DNA of 64,000 nt, taken from contig JBPXJS010000008.1 of NCBI GenBank assembly GCA_051715425.1, forward strand, positions 186,001 to 250,000. Direction: 5' to 3'. A program made the position numbers and the translations under genes. The notes beneath the pieces were generated by a model. The model was not told the DNA's origin. It saw nothing but the letters and a program-made list of their open reading frames with translations, and did not search any database. Origin of the DNA: JAJTFA01 sp051715425 (GTDB lineage: Bacteria > Bacteroidota > Bacteroidia > UKL13-3). Shown here piece after piece: positions 43,680 through 52,800 of the stretch (within the stretch, counting starts at the first letter, position 1; every line of letters begins with the position of its first letter).

Positions 43680-44734
43680 AAAAACTTATCCCATACATAT
43701 CATTAAGGCTTGTGCTGGCAGCAATACTGCTGGGCATTACCGGGTTTGTATACGAACATTTTTTCTGGACAGACGAAGTGAAAGCAAAAGCACCATTGTT
43801 GCTGGAAGTGCAGGAAAAATCTCACACTGCTGATGTATTGTATTTTGCTGAATCGTCTAATATCACCTATGCCGATACCGATTCTCTTAAGCTAAAAATC
43901 AGCGAATTAACCCAATATTATCTTCCCGGTTGCACCATCCAATCCATTGACCAGCCGGCAGGTCATGCCCGAAATTACCTGGCCCTAATAAAAAACCTGC
44001 CTGAGGATTGTCATACAAAAATACTGGTTGTTACCATGAACCTGCGTTCGTTTGATGCGGCCTGGATCCACTCGGAACTGGAAAACAACCTGAATATGAT
44101 TGATCTGTATTATGAGCCCTGGCATCCGCTCATAAAGAAGCTGAAACTGAATTTCGGGATGTATGAGAAAAAAACAAAAAAGGAAAGAGAGGCCGATTGC
44201 GAGTACCAGTGGCGCCACGACACGTTGAGGTTTCCTTTTGCACACCAACAGGTAACCGTAAGAGACTGGGACAATTTTATGGCAAACGGGTATTACAAAA
44301 ACGATGACAGCAGTTGGAATATGCCCAAAGTATCGCTGGCCTGCCATTATGTAAAGGGTTATGCTTTTCAGATTGATACCCTTAAAAACCCGCGTATAAA
44401 AGACTTTGACGGGATTGTGGCAGAGGCTAAAAAAAGGAACCTTAAACTGGTGTTAAACCTGATGGCTGAAAACATACAATACGCAGACAGCCTTGTGGGT
44501 AATCCGCTTACTTTTTTGATGAAACAAAACCGGGATTTGCTGGTGGCGCGTTATACCGCCATGGGAGCCACCGTGGTTGATAACCTGGAACTGGTGCCGG
44601 GGGCCGAATTTATTGACCAAAACTGGACCAGTGAACACTACTTTTTTAAAGGCAGAGACCTGATAGCACGCAACCTTGCAAGGGTGCTAAAAAACAGCTG
44701 TATAAACAACAATCAAAACAACTCAACCAATTAA
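43676..44734 (+). CDS. SGNH-like extracytoplasmic partner of the MBOAT protein
   Basis: 352 residues if translation starts at TTG 43676, which overlaps the MBOAT stop (TTGA); an ATG at 43595 in the same frame would overlap it by 85 bp and gives an unlikely leader. One N-terminal membrane anchor (LRLVLAAILLGITGFVYEHF), then VLYFAESSNITY near 53-64, where the Ser could be a GDSx-type nucleophile, and DQNWTSEHYFFKGRDLIA near the end, the place of an SGNH D-x-x-H block. This arrangement is DltD- or AlgJ-like. Family assignment is by context and pattern only. Confidence 0.65.
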   Translation: MKKLIPYISLRLVLAAILLGITGFVYEHFFWTDEVKAKAPLLLEVQEKSHTADVLYFAESSNITYADTDSLKLKISELTQYYLPGCTIQSIDQPAGHARNYLALIKNLPEDCHTKILVVTMNLRSFDAAWIHSELENNLNMIDLYYEPWHPLIKKLKLNFGMYEKKTKKEREADCEYQWRHDTLRFPFAHQQVTVRDWDNFMANGYYKNDDSSWNMPKVSLACHYVKGYAFQIDTLKNPRIKDFDGIVAEAKKRNLKLVLNLMAENIQYADSLVGNPLTFLMKQNRDLLVARYTAMGATVVDNLELVPGAEFIDQNWTSEHYFFKGRDLIARNLARVLKNSCINNNQNNSTN

Positions 44735-44779
44735 CAACAAGCAAGTTACAAGGTTATTAACACCTGCTTTTTTATTAAA

Positions 44780-44810
44780 TTGGTAAGTCTCGGGTATAAC
44801 TATACCTTTG
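44780..44810 (+). promoter_or_regulatory. Promoter of the desaturase gene
   Basis: TTG (44780-44782) and, 20 bp on, TACCTTTG (44803-44810) match the Bacteroidota -33/-7 pattern exactly at the fixed bases. Predicted transcription start near 44817, giving a leader of about 20 nt before the TTG start codon. Confidence 0.6.
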
Positions 44811-44835
44811 ATGTGAATTTAAACAACAAACAACA

Positions 44836-45906
44836 TTGGGAAAACACATTTCATTCAGCAACAATAACACCCAATTTACTGCTGAGCTCAAGAAAAAAGT
44901 AGAAGATTACTTTTCAAACAATCAAATCAAATCAACCGGTTCATGGCGCCTGTATCACAAAACGCTTCTGCTTTGTGCATTTGCATTAGCCATCTATCTG
45001 ATCTTAATTTTTGCATCCGCGCCAGTATGGGTTAATATCCTGCTTTGTGCCGTGCTTGGATTTAACTTTGCTGCTATTGGCTTTAATGTGATGCACGATG
45101 GTGCACATGGAAGTTATAGCAGCAAAAAATGGGTAAATGAGATGATGAGTTATTCATTAAACGTTTTAGGTGGCAGCTCATTTTTATGGAAAGTAAAACA
45201 CAATGTGATGCACCACGCCTATACCAATATTGAAGGACATGATGACGATATTGATATTAAGCCATTGATCAGAACCAATATTCATCAGCCACGTCACTGG
45301 TACCACCGTTATCAGCATATCTATTCTTTTATACTCTATACCACCACTTATTTTGTATGGATTGCCATCAGGGATTTTACCAAATACTTCAGCGGTAAGG
45401 TAAGCGACAGAAAATTTGCGAAGATGAAAACCCGCGAGCATTTCGGTTTCTGGATAAGCAAAGTGGTTTATGCATTGGTATTTATAGTTATTCCTATTGC
45501 CGTAGTTGGCTGGGCTCATGCATTAATCGGTTACCTGATTATATGTGCAGTTTGTGGCCTGGTATTAAGTATTGTATTCCAGTTGGCGCATGTGGTAGAA
45601 GATTCAGACTTCCCAATGCCTGATGAAAAAACAAACAAAATTGAGCAAAGCTGGTTCATTCACCAATTATCTACCACTGCAAATTTTGCCACCAAAAGTA
45701 AACTGGTATCATGGTTTGTAGGCGGCTTAAACTTTCAGGTAGAACACCACCTGTTTCCCAAAATCAGCCATATTCATTATCCGGCCATTAATAAGCTGGT
45801 AAAGGAGCTGTGTGCCAAGTATGAGGTAAAATATATTGAGTACCCAACTGTATTAAGTGCTTTACAGGCGCATGTAGCTCACCTGCGTATTGTTGGTGCA
45901 GCCTGA
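44836..45906 (+). CDS. Membrane fatty-acid desaturase
   Basis: 356 residues; TTG start, since no ATG lies before the first membrane segment and a stop occurs 27 bp upstream. Three His boxes: HDGAHG (about 92-97), HNVMHHAYTN (about 121-130) and QVEHHLFP (near 303-310), with four membrane helices between. The QxxHH third box is that of acyl-lipid or front-end desaturases. Introduces a double bond into a fatty acyl chain using O2; regiospecificity is not predictable. Own promoter; convergent with dnaE-like gene, with no gap. Confidence 0.92.
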   Translation: MGKHISFSNNNTQFTAELKKKVEDYFSNNQIKSTGSWRLYHKTLLLCAFALAIYLILIFASAPVWVNILLCAVLGFNFAAIGFNVMHDGAHGSYSSKKWVNEMMSYSLNVLGGSSFLWKVKHNVMHHAYTNIEGHDDDIDIKPLIRTNIHQPRHWYHRYQHIYSFILYTTTYFVWIAIRDFTKYFSGKVSDRKFAKMKTREHFGFWISKVVYALVFIVIPIAVVGWAHALIGYLIICAVCGLVLSIVFQLAHVVEDSDFPMPDEKTNKIEQSWFIHQLSTTANFATKSKLVSWFVGGLNFQVEHHLFPKISHIHYPAINKLVKELCAKYEVKYIEYPTVLSALQAHVAHLRIVGAA

Positions 45907-48897
45907 TCAAAGCGGAACCTCCTTTAACCTTGTGCTCACCGGGTGTGCCTGCTCCCTGTCTATATTATGCAGGCGCTCCATCAGGTGAACTTCTATATAC
46001 AGGAAATCGTATTCCTCCTTTACTATGCCCCTGATCCGGTAACAGCCCGGCCCCTGAAACGGGTAACTGGCAGCCGACTGCGGGAAATGAACCGTATCAA
46101 TCCACTCTCCTTTTACATCCACAAATGTTCCGAAATACATCTGTTCACCCTTGGCTGTGCGGGTGTTTTTGGTAGCAACCCGGTATCCTGTAATGGTTAC
46201 CTCTTTTGATATGAGCTGCTTTAACTGAGAAGCCAGCAGCCATTCTTCAGGTTTTTCCTTTAACAAATCAAACGGGCTTTGGCTCACGGGAAATCCCAGT
46301 AATTCTATTTCATCATAAACCAGGTCAATTTCATTTTCCGTTAACGAGGGCAATGTAAATACCTTGTGCTCTTCATCAAACAGCGGTGCCGATATGGTTT
46401 GGGGTGTTGGCATATCTGTTACAGAATAAATATCCCACAACAGGTGTTTGCGGCTTACACCGGTAAAACGCAAGGCATTTATCCGGATAAGCAACCTCAA
46501 CTGCTCATGGGAAATGGGCAAACGTTTCATCACATCAAATACATCCTTAAACAACCCGTTGCGTGCGCGCTCATGTACAATCTGCTCCATTACGGATTCT
46601 TCCAGTTCTGCTATGAGGTGTAATCCCAGGTAAATCCGGTTTCCTTTAATGGTGGTTAATATACCGCTGGTGTTGATACAGGGAGCCTCAATAACGGCAC
46701 CCTGCATGCGCGCTTCATGCACATACAGTTCTTTGCGGTAAAATCCACCTCCGTTGTTGAGGGTGGCTACCATATACTCCAGCGGATAATAGGCTTTAAG
46801 AAACAGTGCCTGAAAACTCTCTATGGCATAACTTGCTGAATGGGCCTTGGAGAAAGCGAAATTGGCAAAACTCTCTATCTGATTCCAGATATTGTTGATG
46901 GTTTTTTCTTCATACCCTTTGTTGCGGCAATTGGTAAAAAACGTTTCGCGCACACGCCAAAACTCGTTACGTTGTTTAAACTTCCAGCTCATGCCCCTGC
47001 GCAAATAATCCGATTCAGCCAGGGTAAGATCGGCCAGCTTATGCGCTACTTTAATCACATCCTCCTGATACACCATTACCCCATAAGTTTCCTGCAGGAT
47101 TTCATACATTTCAGGAATTTCATTGCGGGCTTTTTCCCGTGCATGCTCATTGCGATAACGTTCTATATAAGCATTCATCATCCCGCTTTTGGCCACGCCC
47201 GGTCTTATAATAGAACTTGCCGCCACCAAACGCAGGTAATCATCGGCCTGCAGTTTACTAAGCAACATGCGCATAGCCGGGCTCTCCACATAAAAACACC
47301 CGATAGATTTTCCGGTGCGCAACAGGTCTTTTACCTGCGCATCTTCCGTAAATTTTTTCACCTGATGAATATCAATATCTACCTGTCTGTTTTGTTTGAT
47401 GATTTCAAGCGAGTCTTTTATTTTACCCAACCCGCGCTGACTCAAAATATCAAACTTGTACAAGCCGATATCCTCCGCCTCTATCATACTGAACTGTGTG
47501 GTGGGATAACCTTTTGGGGGCATAAACGTAGCCGAGTAGCTGGTAACAGGCTCTTCGGAAATAAGAATGCCGCTGGCATGTATACTCAGGTGGCTTGGAA
47601 ATCCCTGAATCCATTTGCTGTAGTTTAATACCAGCCGGCCAAACTCATCTGCATCGGCCGGATTTTTTAATTGCTGCAGCCGGTCAATTTCATGCGGGGG
47701 TAAGCCAAACACTTTACCCAGTTCCCTCACCACGGCATCAAACTGAAAGGTATTGTAGGCACCAAGCAATGCTGCCCTTCCTCCTTTACCAAAACGATCG
47801 AATATATAGCGGGTAATATCATCACGGTCGGTCCATGAAAAATCAATATCAAAATCAGGAGGTGTGCTGCGGAAAGGATTAATAAACCGCTCAAAATACA
47901 GATCAAGTTCTATGGGATCAACATCCGTAATGCGCAGCAAATAGGCTATCATGCTGTTTGCTCCGCTGCCCCTTCCTACATAATAATAATTGTTGCGCTG
48001 CGCATACCTTACAATATCCATATTGATAAGGAAATAGGAAGCAAAATCCATCTGACCGATAATATGCAACTCCTTTTCCACCCTTTGCATTACTTCATCT
48101 GAGGGGCTTCCGTACCTATACGCCAATCCGTTTAAGGCCTCGGTTCGCAGCAATTCCATATCTCCCTGCGTGCTGTGCGTATAATGCTTCAGGTTTTTAT
48201 TGGCAAACTTGCCAAACTCCATATGAACATGGCAACGGTTAATCAGTTGTTCCGTATTTCTGATGAGCACAGGGTATTCCCTGTAGGCCAGGTTGAGTTC
48301 CTCCTTAGACAGCAAACACGCATCGGCACTCCCCTGCTGGGTTGGCGACAACTTGCTGAGTAATGTATTGGCATCTATTGCCCTGAGCAGGCGGTGCGAA
48401 TTAAAACTGCGTTTGCCCGTAAATGATACGGTATGGAGTGCCACCAGCTTTTTCTCATTTAATCCCTTGTGCTGAAAAGGCAAACGTTGCAAATCTTTGA
48501 TGCTTATTCCAATAAATTCATTTTCTGCCAAAACCCACCCACCGTATGATGCAAATGGATAAACAATATAAGCATGGTTAAACGCAGGAGCTTTATCCCC
48601 AAAGGGTTCATCCGCATGCAGGTGTTTGCTGAGGTGTTCATTCAGTTCCTTAAACCCTTCGTTATTGCAGGCTATACCAACATATTTTTGCTCAACCCCA
48701 TTGCGAAAATCTATCCCGGGAACCGGCTTTAATCCCTGCAAAGGAGCGAGCCTCATGGTATCTATAAAGGCGGAGGTATTGTTGATATCGCTGATTACAA
48801 AGGATTGGTATCCCCTGCTTTTTATTTCCTGCAACAACTCTTCCACCGACATGGTTCCATACCGCAAGCTGTAATAGGTGTGGCAATTGAGCAACAT
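45907..48897 (-). CDS. Short DNA polymerase III alpha subunit (DnaE2/ImuC-like)
   Basis: 996 residues, shorter than the replicative DnaE (about 1160 or more). N-terminal PHP domain: LNCHTYYSLRYGTMSVEELL, where the usual first His of H-x-H is Asn, so exonuclease activity is doubtful. Catalytic core: GRGSGANSMIAYLLRITDV, then TPPDFDIDFSWTDRDD with two metal-binding Asp, and YQEDVIKVAHKLADLT. C-terminal OB-type domain (EVTITGYRVATKNTR, MYFGTFVDVKGEW). Second-copy DnaE proteins of this size act in error-prone repair. No ImuA/ImuB gene is nearby. Confidence 0.85.
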   Translation of the reverse strand: MLLNCHTYYSLRYGTMSVEELLQEIKSRGYQSFVISDINNTSAFIDTMRLAPLQGLKPVPGIDFRNGVEQKYVGIACNNEGFKELNEHLSKHLHADEPFGDKAPAFNHAYIVYPFASYGGWVLAENEFIGISIKDLQRLPFQHKGLNEKKLVALHTVSFTGKRSFNSHRLLRAIDANTLLSKLSPTQQGSADACLLSKEELNLAYREYPVLIRNTEQLINRCHVHMEFGKFANKNLKHYTHSTQGDMELLRTEALNGLAYRYGSPSDEVMQRVEKELHIIGQMDFASYFLINMDIVRYAQRNNYYYVGRGSGANSMIAYLLRITDVDPIELDLYFERFINPFRSTPPDFDIDFSWTDRDDITRYIFDRFGKGGRAALLGAYNTFQFDAVVRELGKVFGLPPHEIDRLQQLKNPADADEFGRLVLNYSKWIQGFPSHLSIHASGILISEEPVTSYSATFMPPKGYPTTQFSMIEAEDIGLYKFDILSQRGLGKIKDSLEIIKQNRQVDIDIHQVKKFTEDAQVKDLLRTGKSIGCFYVESPAMRMLLSKLQADDYLRLVAASSIIRPGVAKSGMMNAYIERYRNEHAREKARNEIPEMYEILQETYGVMVYQEDVIKVAHKLADLTLAESDYLRRGMSWKFKQRNEFWRVRETFFTNCRNKGYEEKTINNIWNQIESFANFAFSKAHSASYAIESFQALFLKAYYPLEYMVATLNNGGGFYRKELYVHEARMQGAVIEAPCINTSGILTTIKGNRIYLGLHLIAELEESVMEQIVHERARNGLFKDVFDVMKRLPISHEQLRLLIRINALRFTGVSRKHLLWDIYSVTDMPTPQTISAPLFDEEHKVFTLPSLTENEIDLVYDEIELLGFPVSQSPFDLLKEKPEEWLLASQLKQLISKEVTITGYRVATKNTRTAKGEQMYFGTFVDVKGEWIDTVHFPQSAASYPFQGPGCYRIRGIVKEEYDFLYIEVHLMERLHNIDREQAHPVSTRLKEVPL

Positions 48898-49034
48898 GCA
48901 CGCAAAGAAACCTGTTTATTCCGGCCCTTTAAAAAATTGCTACAAAGCATGGTAACACTTGTTTCAGCGTACGGATTTCCAAGATAAATACACGCCTCTT
49001 CTATTTCCATTTGATACTACAGATGAAAATAAAC

Positions 49035-49736
49035 TCAACCCATATATTTCGTCAGGTATTCTTTTATGAGCCGCTCCACACCGGTGGTGGCAGGTTCTTT
49101 TAAAAAAACATGGTCAACTGAAACGGGTATTTCCGGTGTACCCGGATCTACCACAAACAGCGGGGTTTCTGCTTTGGTATAATTTACCAGCCCTGCAGCC
49201 GGATATACCACCAGCGATGTTCCTATTACGGCAAACAGATCGGCCGTGGAAACCAAATAAGCCGCCTCTTCAATTTTGGGAACGGCTTCTCCAAACCACA
49301 CAATAAAGGGCCTGAGCTGGGATCCAAGTTCACACAGGTCGCCCATTTTCAACTCCCATCCTTCTATATCATACACCAACTCCGGGTTGCGGAGGCTTTG
49401 CGATTTGGTAATTTCGCCATGCAGGTGCAATACCTGAGAAGAGCCCGCCTGCTCGTGCAAATTGTCTATATTTTGGGTAATTACCTGCACATCAAAATGC
49501 GCTTCTAAGGCAGCCAGATCCAGGTGAGCCTTGTTGGGTTTTGCCTCCAGCACTGCTTTTCTGCGCATATTGTAAAAATCCTGCACCAGGGCCGGGTTTC
49601 TTTGCCAGGCTTCAGGTGTTGCCACATCGTATACGTTATGTCCCTCCCAAAGCCCATCTCCGTCTCTGAAAGTTTGCAGGCCACTCTCCCTGCTAATACC
49701 TGCTCCGGTTAATACCACCAATTTCTTTTTTCCCAT
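49035..49736 (-). CDS. cobB: Sirtuin-type NAD-dependent protein deacylase (class III-like)
   Basis: 233 residues. NAD-binding GAGISRESGLQTFRDGDGLW, catalytic His in TQNIDNLHEQAG, then HLHGE and LRPFIVWFGEAVP. The FYNMRRKAV segment has the Tyr-x-x-Arg pair that in CobB and SIRT5 reads succinyl- or malonyl-lysine, so desuccinylase activity is likely. The four zinc cysteines of most sirtuins are missing: the expected region (SLRNPELVYDI, GDLCELGSQ) has one Cys. Cytosolic; stands alone. Confidence 0.9.
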   Translation of the reverse strand: MGKKKLVVLTGAGISRESGLQTFRDGDGLWEGHNVYDVATPEAWQRNPALVQDFYNMRRKAVLEAKPNKAHLDLAALEAHFDVQVITQNIDNLHEQAGSSQVLHLHGEITKSQSLRNPELVYDIEGWELKMGDLCELGSQLRPFIVWFGEAVPKIEEAAYLVSTADLFAVIGTSLVVYPAAGLVNYTKAETPLFVVDPGTPEIPVSVDHVFLKEPATTGVERLIKEYLTKYMG

Positions 49737-49882
49737 ATGGCAATATAATCCAAAGCCCTTTTTGATAAAAGCAATATTTCATCTGTTCAATGTCAACAAT
49801 ATAGGCTTTTCAGGCAGTACAGTGGTGCAACCAAAGAGCAACAATCTTTATCCTTGGTTTAGCGGGTTATTTTTTTGATATC

Positions 49883-52800
49883 GTGGGGGTTTTACCTAAT
49901 TTTAACATCGTTTTAAGAGCAGGAAAACTAAATTTGTCTGGTCTGTTAAGAATTATATTCATATTGCTGGTGGCTTGCTGCCTCCCTGTTCATGTGCTAT
50001 ATGCACATAAACAACCTGTTACACCTCCTTCAGACGCCCAAACCATTAAGATCATTGAGAACAAAGGCCAGTGGGAAAAGGAAGTATTGTTCAGGGCCGC
50101 CATACCAGGCGGTTATTTATTTATTACCAGCAACAGCCTTGTTTATTCGCTATATGATGAAAAGGCCATACATGCATATACACACAGTGAAAGCAGCAAT
50201 ACCATCATCAAAGGGCATGTGTATAAAACAACTTTTACAGGTGCCAACTCTATTCCCGGCATTATCAAACAACAGCCCTCGGCCGAATCTTATAACTTTT
50301 TTATCGGATCGGATCAGGCCAGATGGGCCGCCAACTGCAAAGCTTATCAAACTATTGTGCTCCAGAATATTTACAATGGTATTGATATGCAACTGGAAGC
50401 CATGGGCGATTACCTGAAAGTAAGTTTTATTGTAAAACCATTTGCCAACCCCAACCTGATTAAAGTAAAATATGAGGGAACAGATAAACTGGAATTGCGC
50501 AATAAAGCCATTGAAGCACTTACCACTGTTGCATTAATAAAGGAGCAGGAGCCGGTGAGTTTTCAATATGTGAATGGCGAAAAATACCCTTTGCAAAGCG
50601 AGTATGTGCTAAACACCGATACCATTTCATACAAACTTGGCCAGTATAACCACAGCCTTCCGCTGGTAATTGATCCGGATATTATTTTTGGTACATTCTC
50701 CGGATCTGTTGCCGATAATTTTGGCTTTACCGCCACATTTGATAATGATGCCAACGGTTTTGCCGGGGGCACTGTATACAGCACCGGGTTTCCTGCCACA
50801 ACCGGAGCTTATCAGTTTAATTATGCAGGCGGTGTTACGGAGTTTGGTATGACCGGACGAGACGTGGGGATACTTAAATTCAGCAGTGACGGAAAATCAC
50901 TCCTGTATTGCACATACCTTGGAGGAAGCGGAAATGAACAACCACACAGCCTGATATGCAATCCGGCAGGAGAACTATTTATTCTGGGCACAACCAGCTC
51001 AGCAAATTTTCCTACATCAGCCAATGCCTACGATAAAACATATAACGGAAACACAGATATTTTTGTGAGCCGTTTATCTTCCAACGGACAGGTATTACAG
51101 GCTTCTACATTTTTTGGCGGATCATTGTCTGATGGAATCAACGGAACTATATTTTATAATAACGATTACAGTTTCAGCGCTGCACCACTGGAGTTTAATT
51201 ATGGCGATAAACACCGGGGCGAAATACTGATTGATACCAACTCCGGAAGTGTTTATGTGGCCAGCTCCACCTACTCTACCGTTGCCGATGGATTTCCGAT
51301 AGTGAATGGTTTTCAAACCACCCATGGCGGATTGCAGGATGCCTGTATATTTAAAATGAACGCTAATTTAAGTGTGCTCGATTTCAGCACTTACCTCGGT
51401 GGCAGCGGGCATGATGCAGGTTATGGTTTAAACTTCGATGTTTTTAAAAACGTATATGTATGCGGTGGATCAACAAGCACCAATATTGGCCCTGCATCGG
51501 GAGCTTATGTTCACCATGGCGGAGTGGATGGTTTTATCGCACGGATCTCATCAGCAGGATCTAACCTGATGAAACTTCTTTTTTTAGGCACCGGTGTTTA
51601 CGATCAGGCTTATTTTGTGCAGGTAGATACCAAAGGACAGGTGTATACAACAGGGCAAACAGCCAGCTCTACGTTTCCGGTAAAAGGAACAACTTACCGG
51701 GTGCCGGGTGCAAAACAATTTATTACCGTATTTAACAGAAACCTCGATTCCATTGTAGTTTCCACCACTTTTGGTTCTTCTGCTTCTTCCGGACCAAATA
51801 TTTCGCCATCTGCCTTTTTGGTTGATATATGTAACCGTGTGTATGTTTCGGGTTGGGGAGGAACAACCAATAATAGCTTTAATGGCACAACCGGACAAAC
51901 AACCGGCATGCCTGTTACAACCAATGCCTTTCAAAAAACTACAGATGGAGCCGATTTTTACCTTATTGTACTCTCTCCGGATTTGCAAAGCCTGGCTTAT
52001 GCCACTTTTTTAGGAGGCGTACAAGGGTTTGGCGACCATGTGGATGGAGGCACAAGCCGCTTCGACAGGCGTTCCGTTGTTTACCAATCTGCCTGCGCAG
52101 GTTGTGGCGGATTTTCAGATTTCCCAACAACAGCAGGAGCCTGGAGCCGCATTAACAAAGGTAAACGCCCCAGTGATCCAACACAAGGCGGTTGTAACAA
52201 TGCCCTCTTTAAAATGAACCTTAACGTTTCGGAATATGCTCCGGTGGTAAAAGATACACTTCTGCGGGTTACGGCTACAGATACACTTGTATATAATTTT
52301 ACCATACTCGATCCTGACGGAGACTCTGTAATTGTAACCTTTACCGGCCCCCTGCTTACCAGAGCTGTAAACCCAGCCCAGATTACCAATACGCGCACAG
52401 TAAGTGTGGTAAATGCAAAACTGCAATGGCGATCATTATGCACAGATATATTACCTGATACCTTACGGATTGACATTGAAGCCAAAGACAATGGTTGCCC
52501 GGATGCAAGAACCACCAATGCGGTAATTAAAATTGTGGTATTACCCCCCCCTGCCCCTGTTAGTCCTTTTCCCGAGTGTTTAAAACCAGTTAATGACAGC
52601 ACACTGGATGTATTATGGAAAGATCAGATCATTAATAAATACCTGAAAAAATTCTCTCTGTTTAAAAATACGGAAGGCGGCCCTTATGCGGAGCTTGATA
52701 CCTTCAGGGCAATTAAACCCGGGTTTATAGATCAGCTTGCCAAAAATCACCTCATTACCAATTATTGTTATTTTATTACCGCAAGTGGCGTTTGTAAAAC

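Noticed and set aside
44735..44779. AGGT-N7-ACCT followed by TGCTTTTTT as a terminator before the desaturase
   Set aside because: Four-base-pair stem with a T-run is too weak to call, although position after the SGNH-like gene is right.
46840..47628. 262-codon plus-strand open frame
   Set aside because: Opposite strand of the DnaE-like gene; composition is low-complexity and unlike any family.
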